The translations under genes and the position numbers were made by a program. This document shows, piece after piece, positions 47,557 to 56,815 of a DNA stretch of 64,000 bases (position 1 is the stretch's first letter; each line of letters opens with the position of its first letter). The notes under the pieces were generated by a model, which saw nothing but the letters and a program-made list of their open reading frames with translations, had not been told where the DNA came from and did not search any database. Source of the stretch: JACRCT01 sp049841135 (GTDB taxonomy: Bacteria > Myxococcota > Myxococcia > Myxococcales > UBA5297); contig JASGHK010000004.1 of assembly GCA_049841135.1 (NCBI GenBank), forward strand, positions 558,001 to 622,000, given 5' to 3'.

Positions 47557-48375
47557 GTGACCGACGCCAACAAGAACCTCGTCCTGCGGATCGTCAGCGC
47601 GCTGGTGCTCTTGCCGGTCGTGCTCTTCCTCTTGTGGTACTCGCCGCTCACGACCGGAATCCTCGGAGCCCTGGGCGCGGCCGGGCTGGCGTACGAGTAC
47701 TACACGATCGTCTTCAAGAAGCTCGACCCGGCCCTGGTCGGCGGCATCCTCGCCAGCGCGGCGCTGCCCCTCTGCTTCGCGCTCTGGCCCGACCGCTACG
47801 CCGCGGGGGTCGTGGTCGGCACCGGCGCGCTGACCATCCTCGCCTTCAGCTACTACCTCCTGCGCGGTCCGCTGCCCGAGGCGCCGCTGCGCGTGGCCTT
47901 CCTGGTCACCGGCGTCGCGTATTGCGGCCTGCTGCTCTCGACGCTCTCCGGCCTGCGTCCCATGCAGGACGGCCTGGGCTGGATCATCCTGGCCTTGGCG
48001 GTGACCTGGGGCAACGACACCGCCGCCTACGCGGCCGGGCGTGCGCTGGGCAAGCACAAGCTCTACCCCGCCGTGTCGCCTGGGAAGACCTGGGAGGGCT
48101 TCTTCGGCGGCGCCCTGGGTTCCGTCGGCTGCGCCTTCGTCGTCAAGGCGCTGATGCTTCCGACGCTCTCCCCGCTGGGGGTGCTGGCCGTCGCGCTGCC
48201 CTGCTCGGTCCTCGGGCCCATCGGCGACCTCTGCGAGTCGATGCTCAAGCGGGCGTACCAGGTGAAGGACTCCGGCAAGATCATCCCCGGCCATGGCGGG
48301 CTGCTCGACCGCGTCGACGCTCTGCTCTTCAACCTGCCCTACGTCTGGCTGTATGCGTCGGTGTTGGCCAGCTGA
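47557..48375 (+). CDS. cdsA: Phosphatidate cytidylyltransferase
   Basis: 272 aa from a GTG 9 bp after uppS. It is polytopic (about seven helices) with the CDP-diacylglycerol synthase signature near the C-terminus, 'KDSGKIIPGHGGLLDRVD', and 'TWGNDTAAYAAGRALGKHKL' preceding it. It makes CDP-diacylglycerol, the precursor of all phospholipids. In many bacteria dxr and rseP follow; here a peroxiredoxin gene lies between cdsA and rseP and dxr is absent. Confidence 0.95.
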   Translation: MTDANKNLVLRIVSALVLLPVVLFLLWYSPLTTGILGALGAAGLAYEYYTIVFKKLDPALVGGILASAALPLCFALWPDRYAAGVVVGTGALTILAFSYYLLRGPLPEAPLRVAFLVTGVAYCGLLLSTLSGLRPMQDGLGWIILALAVTWGNDTAAYAAGRALGKHKLYPAVSPGKTWEGFFGGALGSVGCAFVVKALMLPTLSPLGVLAVALPCSVLGPIGDLCESMLKRAYQVKDSGKIIPGHGGLLDRVDALLFNLPYVWLYASVLAS

Positions 48376-48463
48376 CATGTCCCGTCAGGCTGAGGCAGAT
48401 TGACGGGGCCGGCCGCCCCCGTTAAAAACTTCGGCTTCGACGTTTGAGTGAGATGGAGGACCG

Positions 48464-48976
48464 ATGTTCGCGCTTCTGCAGAAGGCCCCTGACTTCAACC
48501 TCCCTGCCGTGGTCGGCCAGGGCGACTTCACGGACGTCAAGCTGTCGGACTACGCCGGCAAGTACGTGGTCCTGGTCTTCTACCCCCTCGACTTCACCTT
48601 CGTCTGTCCGACCGAGCTGATGGAGTTCGGCCGCCGGAACGCCGAGTTCAAGGAGCTGGGCGCCCAGGTGCTGGGCATCTCCTGCGACTCCAAGTACTCG
48701 CACAAGGCCTGGCTCGAGCACGCGCTCGGGCCGCTCCCCTTCCCGCTCCTCTCCGACTACTCCAAGTCGGTCACCGCCTCCTACGGGGCGCTGCTGGCCG
48801 AGGGCCACCCCAGCCGGGCGACCTTCATCATCGACCCCGAGGGCGTGATCCAGTACGCCTCCTTCCACAACCCGAACGTGGGCCGTGCGGTCGGCGAGGT
48901 GCTCCGCGTGCTGGAGGCCGTGCGGACCGGCTCGCTCACCCCGGTCGAGTGGAAGAAGGGGCAACCGGTTCTTTAG
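48464..48976 (+). CDS. AhpC/TSA-type peroxiredoxin without C-terminal resolving Cys
   Basis: 170 aa. The peroxidatic cysteine motif is 'YPLDFTFVCPTELMEF', with supporting 'LGISCDSKYSHKAWLEHALG' and the late 'RATFIIDPEGVIQY'. Typical 2-Cys AhpC ends with VCPxxW; here the corresponding region reads LTPVEWKKGQPVL, so the C-terminal resolving Cys is absent. It may use the 'SCDS' Cys or an external thiol. It is inserted between cdsA and rseP and ends in an apparent intrinsic terminator. Confidence 0.9.
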   Translation: MFALLQKAPDFNLPAVVGQGDFTDVKLSDYAGKYVVLVFYPLDFTFVCPTELMEFGRRNAEFKELGAQVLGISCDSKYSHKAWLEHALGPLPFPLLSDYSKSVTASYGALLAEGHPSRATFIIDPEGVIQYASFHNPNVGRAVGEVLRVLEAVRTGSLTPVEWKKGQPVL

Positions 48977-49012
48977 TCGGGCTTCAGGCTTCGGGCTTCG
49001 GGCTTCGGGTCC
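48977..49012. repeat. GGGCTTC heptamer array
   Basis: Clean tandem units of GGGCTTC/AGGCTTC follow the peroxiredoxin stop. It is one of the most regular members of the dispersed heptamer family. Confidence 0.7.
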
Positions 49013-49026
49013 CAGCCCTCCAATCG

Positions 49027-49064
49027 CCCCCCGAGATGCCACTGGGCGCTCGGGGGGTTTGTGT
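49027..49064 (+). terminator. Intrinsic terminator after the peroxiredoxin gene
   Basis: A perfect 9-bp stem CCCCCCGAG / CTCGGGGGG (49027-49035 and 49049-49057) is followed by TTTGTGTT. This is the clearest hairpin-plus-T-run terminator in the window and separates the uppS-cdsA-prx unit from rseP. Confidence 0.75.
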
Positions 49065-49095
49065 TAGCGCGCCGCGCCGTCGCCCGACGGGGCGT

Positions 49096-49164
49096 TACCC
49101 GCAGCCCGAAGCCCGAGTTGGCGTTACCCGAAGCCCGAAGCCCGCAGCCCGAAGCCCGAGTTGG
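49096..49164. repeat. GAAGCCC heptamer array upstream of rseP
   Basis: Tandem GAAGCCC/GCAGCCC units with two GAGTTGGCG spacers run here. It is the reverse orientation of the array at 48977, so the two flank the terminator as an inverted pair. Confidence 0.7.
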
Positions 49165-49232
49165 CGGTTGTTCCAGGGGTTCCAGGCAGTTACAGTTCCC
49201 CGGCGTCGCACACTCCGGCCGACCGACCACTC

Positions 49233-50927
49233 ATGAATCAATTCGAAAAAATCGCCCTGACGGTGCTGCTGCTCGCCGTCCTCATCTTCGTCCACGAGCT
49301 CGGCCACTTCCTGGTCGCCAAGGCGTTCAAGGTCAAGGTGCTCAAGTTCTCGCTGGGCTTCGGGCCCAAGCTCCTGGGCTTCACCTGGGGCGAGACCGAG
49401 TACCTCATCAGCTCCGTGCCGCTGGGCGGCTACGTGAAGATGGCTGGCGACGAGCCTGGAGAGGAGACGCAGCCCGAGGACCGGGGCCGCGGCTTCCTGG
49501 AGCAGGCGCCGTGGAAACGCGCGCTCATCGGCCTGGCCGGGCCGGCGATGAACCTCGTCTTTCCCGTCTTCGTCTACTTCGCGGCCTTCTACCTGCAGAC
49601 CAGCGACATCTCCTCTCGGCTCGGCCGCGTGGAGCCCGACCGGCCCGCCTTCGCGGCGGGCCTGCGCTCCGGGGACCGCATCACCGCCGTGGACGGGCAG
49701 CCGGTCCACTACTTCACCGAGCTGCAGCGGCTCATCAGCCCGAAGTGGGACGCGCCGGTCAAGGTGACCTTCGAGCGCGGCGGCAAGACGCAGACTGTCG
49801 AGGTGAAGCCCGAGAAGGTCGTGGAGGACAACATCCTCGAGACCGAGACGCGCGGGGTCATCGGCGTGGCCCCCATGGCCAGCGCGCCGCTGGTGGGCAT
49901 CGCCGACCCGCGCTCGCCTGCGGCCAAGGCGGGGCTGCAGAGTTTCGACCGCATCGTGAAGGTGGACGGCAAGCAGGTCGAGACCTACCCGGACCTCGAA
50001 CAGGCCCTCGCCAACCACACCGAGCCGGCGAAGGTCACCGTCATCCGCGACGTACCCGAGGGAGGGGCCGCCGGGGCGCTGACCACCTACCACGACCTCG
50101 AGGCGACCATCACCCCGGAGATTCGCGACGGCATCCCCGACTTCGGCATCGAGTCGACCGAGCTGTACGTGTTCTCGGTGGACGAGGGCACTCCCGCGTG
50201 GGAGGCCGGTATCCGCCGCGGCGACAGGCTCGTATCCGCCAACGGGACGAAGCTCAACGGCTGGGCGAGCTTCGAAAGGATCCGGCTGGAGCAGGTCGAG
50301 AAGTTCCAGGCGGAGCAGGGCGAGAAGGCCCGGTTGGAGGACATGAAGGTGAAGCCCGTGACGCTCGCCTTCCTGCACCAGGGAGAGCTGCAGGAGCGCG
50401 CCGTGACGCAGAAATGGACCGTCCTCCACGACGAGTTCGAGAACACCAGGAAGGTCTTTCAGTTCGGGGCGCACCGCGACGGCCGCTACACGAGCTTTGT
50501 CGAGTCCGAACAGATCCCCATCCAGATGAGCGTCAGCGACGCCTTCGCCCGCTCGCTGCGCGTGGTCCCCGAAGAGATCCGCAAGACCTACCTCGTCCTC
50601 TACCGGCTGCTGACCGGCGGGCTCTCCATGAAGAGCGTGGGCGGGCCGATCATGATGTACGACATCGCCTCGCGCGCCGCTGAGGCGGGCCTGAAGTACT
50701 TCCTGCAGATCATGGCCCTCATCTCCATCAACCTGGGCATCATGAACCTCTTGCCGGTGCCCATCCTCGACGGCTTCCACATCCTGTCCGCAGGCATCGA
50801 GGCCGTGCGCGGCAAGCCGCTGAGCATCAAGGTGCGCAGCATCGCCAACTACATCGGCCTGGCGATGCTCGGGACCCTGATGCTGTGGGTGTTCGTGCAG
50901 GACACCTTGAAGTTCATCATCAAGTAG
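49233..50927 (+). CDS. rseP: RseP/RIP family site-2 zinc metalloprotease
   Basis: 564 aa from the ATG at 49233 (MNQFEKIALT); the RBS is poor. The zinc motif HELGH is at residues 21-25 inside the first membrane helix, and 'LLPVPILDGFH' supplies the third ligand near the C-terminus. Two or more PDZ domains lie between ('AFAAGLRSGDRITAVDG', 'SPAAKAGLQSFDRIVKVDG', 'TPAWEAGIRRGDRLVSANG' suggest three PDZ-like carboxylate loops). RIP proteases cut anti-sigma factors inside the membrane. It is longer than the E. coli enzyme (450 aa) because of the extra PDZ-like region. Confidence 0.94.
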   Translation: MNQFEKIALTVLLLAVLIFVHELGHFLVAKAFKVKVLKFSLGFGPKLLGFTWGETEYLISSVPLGGYVKMAGDEPGEETQPEDRGRGFLEQAPWKRALIGLAGPAMNLVFPVFVYFAAFYLQTSDISSRLGRVEPDRPAFAAGLRSGDRITAVDGQPVHYFTELQRLISPKWDAPVKVTFERGGKTQTVEVKPEKVVEDNILETETRGVIGVAPMASAPLVGIADPRSPAAKAGLQSFDRIVKVDGKQVETYPDLEQALANHTEPAKVTVIRDVPEGGAAGALTTYHDLEATITPEIRDGIPDFGIESTELYVFSVDEGTPAWEAGIRRGDRLVSANGTKLNGWASFERIRLEQVEKFQAEQGEKARLEDMKVKPVTLAFLHQGELQERAVTQKWTVLHDEFENTRKVFQFGAHRDGRYTSFVESEQIPIQMSVSDAFARSLRVVPEEIRKTYLVLYRLLTGGLSMKSVGGPIMMYDIASRAAEAGLKYFLQIMALISINLGIMNLLPVPILDGFHILSAGIEAVRGKPLSIKVRSIANYIGLAMLGTLMLWVFVQDTLKFIIK

Positions 50928-50979
50928 CCGCCGCCGATTCGCGCCGCCGCGTGGGGGGCCGCTGCTACCGGCGGGCTGC

Positions 50980-51025
50980 TGAAGGTATGTCAGCGTTCAT
51001 CAACATGGGAGCGCGCCCCAGGCTC
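50980..51025. repeat. Repeated core shared with the MoaD-JAMM linker
   Basis: A 28-bp segment at about 50986-51013 is identical, in the opposite orientation, to about 20045-20072 inside the MoaD-JAMM gene. Similarity continues weakly on both sides (CTGC before, CGCGCCCC after). Its meaning is unknown. Confidence 0.7.
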
Positions 51026-51080
51026 CATCGTGGCCAAGTCCGGATGGCTGCAGCGCGAATCCCTCCGCAGCGGTAGCGCG

Positions 51081-51466
51081 CCGGGGGCCAGCCCACTTCA
51101 GTGGCCTTCGTTCAGATAGCCGGGGGCATTCAGCCCCCGGTTTTCTGATGAGTGAAGGCACGGCGGGAATGCTGCGAGCCCTCGTGCGCACGGGTCATCA
51201 TGCGGCCGCGCGCACCTGCCCGGGGTCGAGCACGAGTTGGTCGAGCGGTGCGGCTTGCGGCGGGTGGAGGGCTGAGACGCGTTGGTGGGCGCCCGCGGCC
51301 ATTGAGGTTCGGAAGGCCGACAGCCAGGGCTGCCAGCGGAGAGCGAAGGCCCATACGCGCTCCCGCCGCAGATGCTGCCCGAGATGAGGCAACGCCCGGA
51401 TGGTGACCGGGGGCTGAAGGCCCCCGGCTATCTGCACGAAGGCCACTGAAGTGGGCTGGCCCCCGG
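51081..51466. mobile_element. REPIN/MITE-like element with 60-bp inverted ends
   Basis: The 60-bp ends at 51081-51140 and 51407-51466 are reverse complements with two mismatches by eye. Each end also contains an internal hairpin of the form CCGGGGGC-N5-GCCCCCGG; the left one is followed by TTTTC and could end rseP transcription. The 266-bp middle shows no credible gene. The structure fits a REPIN or MITE mobilised in trans. It occupies most of the 624-bp gap between rseP and sctQ. Confidence 0.8.
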
Positions 51467-51551
51467 CACTCCACCGTGGAGCCCTTGGCGAGCGTCGCTT
51501 CGATGTGCCACCGGATCGCACCGGACGGCCCGCTCGTCCGCCCCCTCCGCG

Positions 51552-53025
51552 CTACTGCGCCATTCCCACGATGCGCACGCCGAGCTGACCCTCGACCTCC
51601 ACCAGCTCGCCCCGCGCGACGATCTTGCCGTTGACGGAAAGATCGACCGGCTCGCCAGGGGCCTTGCCCAGCTCGAGGATCTTCCCGACGTGCAGCGAGA
51701 CCAGCTCCTCGGCGGTGATGGGAACGCGGGCGAGCTCCACGGAGATCTGCAGGGGCACGTCGTTGAGCAGCTCCGCCGCGTCGGCCTGGACGTCTTCGGG
51801 CTTGTTTCCCACGTTGGTGTTCTCCTCCCAGCCGTTCTTCTTGCGCTCGTGGCGCATCCGCTCGGAAAGGTCGGTGATCGCCGTGTCCTGGCCGGGCGCC
51901 GCTTCGTCGTCGTCGCCCAGCTGCGCCACCGGAGGCGGGGGCTTGGGCCTCGGCTTGGCGCTGTCCTGCGCCGCCGCCTTGGCCTTGAGGTAGACGGCCA
52001 GCACGGCCGCCGCGGACTCCTCCTCGGCCGACCGCACCGCCTCCTCGCCCAGCACCACCTGCTCGATCGTCGCTTGGTACGCGCCGTCGACGACCTCGAC
52101 CGCGGCCTCGATACGTCCCGTACGGCCGGCGCCGAGATGAAGCCTGGCGGTGCCCTTCTCGCCCTTGTCGGCCCGGGCGGTGAGCTCGTCGACGATCATC
52201 ACGTCGCCGGTCCGCAGCGCGGCGACGTCGCGCGCGGTCGAGCTCGGCGTGGCCAATCTCCACCCGCGCCTTGGTCTTGACGCTGCGCAGGCGCTTCACG
52301 TTCGCCTGAAGGCGCTTGAGGCGGCGCCGGCGCAGGAACGGGCTGTTGTCCGGCGGGACCGCGGCGGCGATGGCCGAGGCCGGCAGGTGCAGCCGCAGGT
52401 AGCCGGCGGCCGCGCCGATGAGGACCTTGAGCTCGACGATGGCGACGGTCGACTCGCCGGCGAACAGCTGCATCGCCTCGTCGAGGTTGGGGAGGATGCG
52501 CTCGAGCCGTAGCGGGTGCCGGCCGGGCTCGGGCTGGCCGGGCGAGAAGGCCTTGAAGGTCTCGAGCAGCACGTAGGAGAGGACGCCCTGCTCCACCTCG
52601 GTCAGCGGCCGCGCCACCGCCGACTCGCCCGGTGCACCCAGCAAGAGGTCGATGATGCTGTGCGCCAGCACCAGGTCGAGCTCCACCAGGCCGCGCGCGC
52701 CGTGCGGGGTGGGCGCGATGACGCCCAGGAACGTGGGGTCGCCCATCACCTTCTTGAGCGCCGCGGGCTGGACCGAGTGCACGTAGTCCAACCACAGCAT
52801 CACGTCCTCGTCGAAGACGCGCCGCAGCCCGGTGCGCACCTGCTCGCCAATCTCTCCGGTGAGCAGCCCGTCAGGGAGCATCCACTCCAGCCGGCGGACG
52901 AGGTCCAGCTGCGCGCGCGCAACCTTCTCCAGCCTGGAGAACGAGAAGGGCGTCACACGCTTGCGGGGCGGAGGAGTGCCGGCCACGGGGCTCTCGAGGA
53001 TGGTGGAGGCAGGAGCCTTGCTCAC
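51552..53025 (-). CDS. sctQ: Type III secretion/flagellar C-ring protein, SctQ (FliM/FliN) family (frameshifted)
   Basis: About 490 aa from a GTG at 53025 (VSKAPASTIL). The N-terminal FliM-like part has 'VELDLVLAHSIIDLLLGAPG', 'LTEVEQGVLSYVLLETFKAF' and a Lys/Arg-rich stretch. The frame slips at 52238-52246 (GAGCTCGACC), and after it come 'LTARDVAALRTGDVMIVDEL'-type sequence, an acidic/Pro linker and a C-terminal SpoA domain (LLNDVPLQISVELARVPITA, LELGKAPGEPVDLSVNGKIV). It is the last of sctN...sctO-sctP-sctQ. It assembles the cytoplasmic sorting platform. A flagellar identity cannot be excluded from this window alone. Confidence 0.82.
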
Positions 53026-53042
53026 AGGGTGCGTTCCCTCGG

Positions 53043-53090
53043 ATAGCCGGCCTCGTGCCGGCTGAACGATCGCCGGCCTCGTGCCGGCGG
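53043..53090. repeat. Two GCCGGC hairpin repeats between sctP and sctQ
   Basis: Two copies of GCCGGCCTCGTGCCGGC lie in the short gap between the true sctP stop (53096) and the sctQ start (53025). This is the same unit as at 5974 and 59284. Confidence 0.75.
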
Positions 53091-53095
53091 GACCT

Positions 53096-54080
53096 TCATG
53101 TCTCCTCGAAGGCCAGGTCTTCGAGCTTCAGCCCGCGGGCTTCGAGGGCCTCGACCAGATTCCGACTTCGACCCCTTGAGCGCCTCCAGGACCTCGTGGT
53201 CGCTGCCGGAGAATACCGCGCGGATCTTCTTGCCGCGACCGCCCGAGACCTTGATGGACAGGCCCTTGAGGACGCTGGACTTGAGGTCGATGCGGAACTC
53301 GGCCATGCCCGCCGAGTTGTGGCCGACCAGGACGCGGCTGACGATCTTGTCGACGATCTCCTTGGTCATCGCCGACATCCGCGCGCCGGCGGCGCCCTTG
53401 GGCTGCGCGAGCGGCGGCGGCGCCATCAGCGCGGCCGGGGGCAGCCGGAACGGGGTGGGCGTCATCTCCTGCTTGCTGCCGCCCTGGTCCTTGCTCTTGC
53501 CGCCCGAGTCGCGGTCGTCGTCGCCGGCCCGCTTGACGCCTCCGCCCTTCTTGCCGGCGGCCTGGCTGGTGTCCCCGGACTTGGTCTCGCCCTTCGAGTC
53601 CGAGGACGAAGACTGCGACTCCTTGGCCTCGCCGGGGGAGCGCGCATCGGCGCGCGAAGCGGCGAGCGAGGACTTGTCGGCGCTGGCCTGAGCCGCCAGG
53701 CCCTGGGACATGCGGCCCTCGGCTCCGCGGGCGCTCGCATCCTTGTCCGCCTGGGTGCGGGCCTGTCCGCTCGCCTCGGCCTTCTGCTTCTCGGTCTTGC
53801 CCGCTGCGCCACCCGCCTCCTTGGGAGGAGCTGCGGTGGCCGACTTCGAGGCCGCGCGCGGGTCCTTGGGTGGGCCCTGCGGCTCGGACGGCACGGGCCT
53901 GTCGAGCGACTGCTGGAAGGCCTTCTTCTGGTTGGTCTCGCCGGCGCGGGCGGCGAGCGCGCGGTCGAAGGCGCTGGCCTCGTCGGTGCGCTGCTTCTTC
54001 TGCAGGTCCTGGGCGCGCTTGTCGGCGAGCCGGGCCTCTTCGAGCCTTCGTTCCGAGCTGTCGTCGTCGATACGGGTCAT
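53096..54080 (-). CDS. sctP: Type III secretion needle-length/substrate-switch protein SctP/FliK-like (frameshifted)
   Basis: About 327 aa from the ATG at 54080. It has a long low-complexity Lys/Ala/Ser/Glu-rich N-terminus typical of molecular-ruler proteins. The C-terminal domain is conserved: 'RVLVGHNSAGMAEFRIDLKS', 'VLKGLSIKVSGGRG' and 'IRAVFSGSDHEVLEALKGS'. The frame slips near 53157-53163 (coding GGAATCTGG); the corrected end reads LVEALEARGLKLEDLAFEET and stops at 53096, instead of running on through the GCCGGC repeats. It is 10 bp downstream of sctO. Confidence 0.78.
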
Positions 54081-54090
54081 GGCCGAAAGC

Positions 54091-54589
54091 TCATTTCCCC
54101 TGGCGCTGGCGGGCCAGGAAGAGCGCGTTGCCAATCTCCTCGCCCGCCATCTCCTCGCGGGCGTCGCGCTCGGCCTTCTTCTGCTTGAGGAACTTCTCCT
54201 TGTGCTTCTCGATGGCTTTGACTTCCTTGGCGGCCTCGGCCAGCGCAGCGCGCTTGGTCTCGGCGAAGGCCTCGGCCTCGGCCACCTTCCCCTTCTGGAC
54301 CTCGATCTGCGCCGCGACCTCGTCCTCCTCGGCGCGCAGGCGCTTCTCGTAGCTGCCCATCCCCTGCACCGCCATCGCCCCCATCCCCTTGGCCATCATC
54401 TCCTTGAGGTAGGCGTCGACCTTGCGCTTGCGCTCGGCTTTGCGGTTCGCCAGGTCGTCGATGAGGCGCTGCAGCTCCGCCTTGGCCTCGGCGAGCGCCT
54501 TCATCGCGTCGGCGAACTCGTGCTTGGCGGCTTCCTCGGCCCGCTTGCGGAAGCTCGAGGACGGTTTCCAGTCTGTACTGCGGAGCCAT
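54091..54589 (-). CDS. sctO: Type III secretion stalk protein SctO (YscO/FliJ-like) (frameshifted)
   Basis: About 165 aa from the ATG at 54589. It is a highly charged two-stranded coiled coil, as in YscO/FliJ: start 'MAPQYRLETVLELRKRAEEA' after correction, then 'KHEFADAMKALAEAKAELQR' and 'KEVKAIEKHKEKFLKQKKAE'. The slip is at 54550-54556, where the coding strand reads GAGCTTC instead of GAGCTC. SctO docks on the SctN hexamer; sctN lies 4.7 kb upstream on the same strand, with lipid genes in between. Confidence 0.78.
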
Positions 54590-54644
54590 TTCCCAAGATG
54601 TTACAGGGAATTGCGGCGCGCGGCGACGATCAGGTTCGACGGGC

Positions 54645-54753
54645 CTGAAAGCCCGTCGCCACCCGGCATGAAAGCGCACGAAAGCCCGTCGCCGCCCGGC
54701 GCAGGTGCTGCGTGGAAGCCCGCCGCCGACGGGCGTGGAAGCCCGCCGCTACC
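54645..54753. repeat. Four GAAGCCCGYCGCCG-type repeats
   Basis: Four degenerate copies of (G)AAAGCCCGTCGCC(G)CCCGGC / GGAAGCCCGCCGCC fill the gap between the acyl-CoA dehydrogenase stop and sctO. The last copy overlaps the dehydrogenase 3' end. Another repeat family of this genome. Confidence 0.6.
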
Positions 54754-56668
54754 CCCGCTGACGCTCGGCGATGGCTTCCAGGACGCTGTCGTCGGCCTGG
54801 TCGATCTCGCGGGCCAGGGCCTCACTGCGCAGGATGGCCTTGCGGATGAACCGGTCCGCCAGCTTCTGGCGCTCGGGGAACTTGTGCGCCTGCTTGGCCA
54901 GGATCTTGGCGATGGCGGCGTCTCCCAGCATCCGCGTGAGCCGCTCGGCGTGGAGCAGGCCGTGCGAGAAGTCCGCCTTGGGGTCCCAGCTGCGCAGGAA
55001 GTGGCGGGCCAGGTAGCGCGCCCACTCGCCCGCCTGCTTGCCTTGCACACCGGCGGTCCACTCGCTCTTCATCTTGCGGCCCACGATGCGTAGCAGCAGC
55101 GTCTCCACCGCGCCCAGCACCAGCGCCTCCAGGTGGTGGACCTCGCGCAGCCGCACCGGACGCGCGGTCTTGGAGAGCAGGCGCGCGCGGGCCAGGCGCT
55201 GCACGAAGCCGCCGGGGTCCTTCACCGCCCACTGCAGCTGGTCCTTGGTGGCCATCAGCGCCTGGATCTGCGAGGTGCCCTCGTAGACCGGCATGACCAG
55301 CGCGTCGCGCAAGAGCTTGTGGACGCCGGTGTCGTCGATGTAGCCCATCCCGCCGTGGACCTGCATGGCGTCGCGGGCGATCTCCACGCACTTCTCGCCG
55401 GCCAGGTACTTGAGCAGCGGGGTCAGCCGGCGCGCCTTGCGGGCGAGCTTGGCCTGGCGCGACTTGAGCCGCGCCTGCTCCTCGGCGCCGGCGGGCGGGT
55501 ACAGGCGCAGCTTGAGGTCGATCTTGGTCGACAGCTCCATCGCGTCGAGGGCCTCGAAGGCCAGGGCGCGCAGCGCCTGCGTCCAGGTCTCCATGTCCAG
55601 GAGCTTCTCGGCGATGAGCTCGTGCTGGTCGATGGGCTTGCCCATCGTCTTGCGCTCGGCGGCATAGGCCTTGGCGACGCGCGTGGCCGCCTCGCAGCAG
55701 CCGATGGCCTCGAAGCCGACGCCGACGCGGGCGAAGTTCATCAGGTTGAGCATCAGCTCGAAGCCCTGGCCGCGCTTGCCGATGAGCTCGCCGACCGAGT
55801 CGTCGAAGAGCAGCGAGACGGTGGCCGAGCCGTGGTGGCCGAGCTTCTCCTCGACCTTGGTGATCTTGACGTTCTCGACCTTCTGCCCGTCCTTCTCGAC
55901 GATGCGCGGCACCATGAAGAGCGAGAGGGCCTTGAGGCCGTCGCCGCCCTTCTTGACCTCCTCGGACTTGGCGATGACGAACTGGTACTGCCCGTGGCCG
56001 GAGGTGATGAAGATCTTCTCGCCGGTCAGGTACCACTTGCCGTCCCGCTCCACCGCGCGGGTCTCGATGGCGCCCAGGTCGCTGCCGGCGCCGGGCTCGG
56101 TGAGCACCATGCAGCCGAACGTGTCGCCGGCGGCGATCGCGCGGACCGCCTGGTCCCAGCGCGTCTTGACCAGCCGGCCCTTCTCGTAGACCGCGCTGCC
56201 CTCCTTGGCGCTCCAGAGCAGCATCGTCTGCGCGCTGCCGCCGTGGAACCCGTAGTGGGTCATGGTGGAGACGTCGGCGCGGGCGATGATCTCGTTGGTG
56301 ATGAAGTAGACGGCGGTGGGGGCGTTGGAGCCGCCCAGCTCGCGCGGGACGGACAGGCCGAACAGGCCCATCTCCTTGACCTTGGCGAAGATCTCCTGGG
56401 AGGCCTGCCCGGGGACGACCTCGCCGTCCTTCAGGTGGTTGCCCTGCTCGTCCATCTTGGCCGCGCGCGGGGCGATCTCCTTGGCGGCGAGCTCACCGGT
56501 GGCTTCCAGCACCTCGCGGTAGAAGCCCATCGCTTCTTCGAGGTTCTTGAAGCCGTCGGGCAGCGTGTAGCCGGCCTCGACCAGCTCGACCAGCTCCGCC
56601 CAGTGGATGGAGTGCTGGACGTGGAAGAGCAGGTCATCGTTGTCGAGGAAGAAGTTGCCGGTCGCCAT
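54749..56668 (-). CDS. Acyl-CoA dehydrogenase, long form
   Basis: 639 aa, intact. The FAD-dependent ACAD fold shows 'FGLSVPRELGGSNAPT', 'MVLTEPGAGSDLGAIETRAV' (read in parts), 'KIFITSGHG', 'VHGGMGYIDDTGV' and 'LVMPVYEGTSQIQALM', whose Glu is the usual catalytic base region. An extra ~140-residue C-terminal helical domain makes it longer than the 380-aa core enzymes, as in myxobacterial and AcdA-like long forms. It introduces a 2,3-double bond into acyl-CoA. It is encoded between the PhaC-like gene and sctO. Confidence 0.92.
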   Translation of the reverse strand: MATGNFFLDNDDLLFHVQHSIHWAELVELVEAGYTLPDGFKNLEEAMGFYREVLEATGELAAKEIAPRAAKMDEQGNHLKDGEVVPGQASQEIFAKVKEMGLFGLSVPRELGGSNAPTAVYFITNEIIARADVSTMTHYGFHGGSAQTMLLWSAKEGSAVYEKGRLVKTRWDQAVRAIAAGDTFGCMVLTEPGAGSDLGAIETRAVERDGKWYLTGEKIFITSGHGQYQFVIAKSEEVKKGGDGLKALSLFMVPRIVEKDGQKVENVKITKVEEKLGHHGSATVSLLFDDSVGELIGKRGQGFELMLNLMNFARVGVGFEAIGCCEAATRVAKAYAAERKTMGKPIDQHELIAEKLLDMETWTQALRALAFEALDAMELSTKIDLKLRLYPPAGAEEQARLKSRQAKLARKARRLTPLLKYLAGEKCVEIARDAMQVHGGMGYIDDTGVHKLLRDALVMPVYEGTSQIQALMATKDQLQWAVKDPGGFVQRLARARLLSKTARPVRLREVHHLEALVLGAVETLLLRIVGRKMKSEWTAGVQGKQAGEWARYLARHFLRSWDPKADFSHGLLHAERLTRMLGDAAIAKILAKQAHKFPERQKLADRFIRKAILRSEALAREIDQADDSVLEAIAERQRG

Positions 56669-56815
56669 GAGGCCTCCCCAAGCGCGCTGCGGAGCGACGC
56701 ATCATGGCAGAGGCATGCGCAGCCCGGAAGCGGCCTCGCCCCGCGCAGGGCGGGGCGAGGAGCACACTCCAAAGTCTGCGCATCGCTGCGGATCGCCGGC
56801 TACCCGGCGGGCCTG

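Noticed and set aside
48977..49164. CRISPR array
   Set aside because: The units are 7 bp with no unique spacers and there are no cas genes.
51148..51521. Transposase remnant inside the 60-bp inverted-repeat element
   Set aside because: Short frames on both strands show no transposase motif; treated as a non-coding middle.
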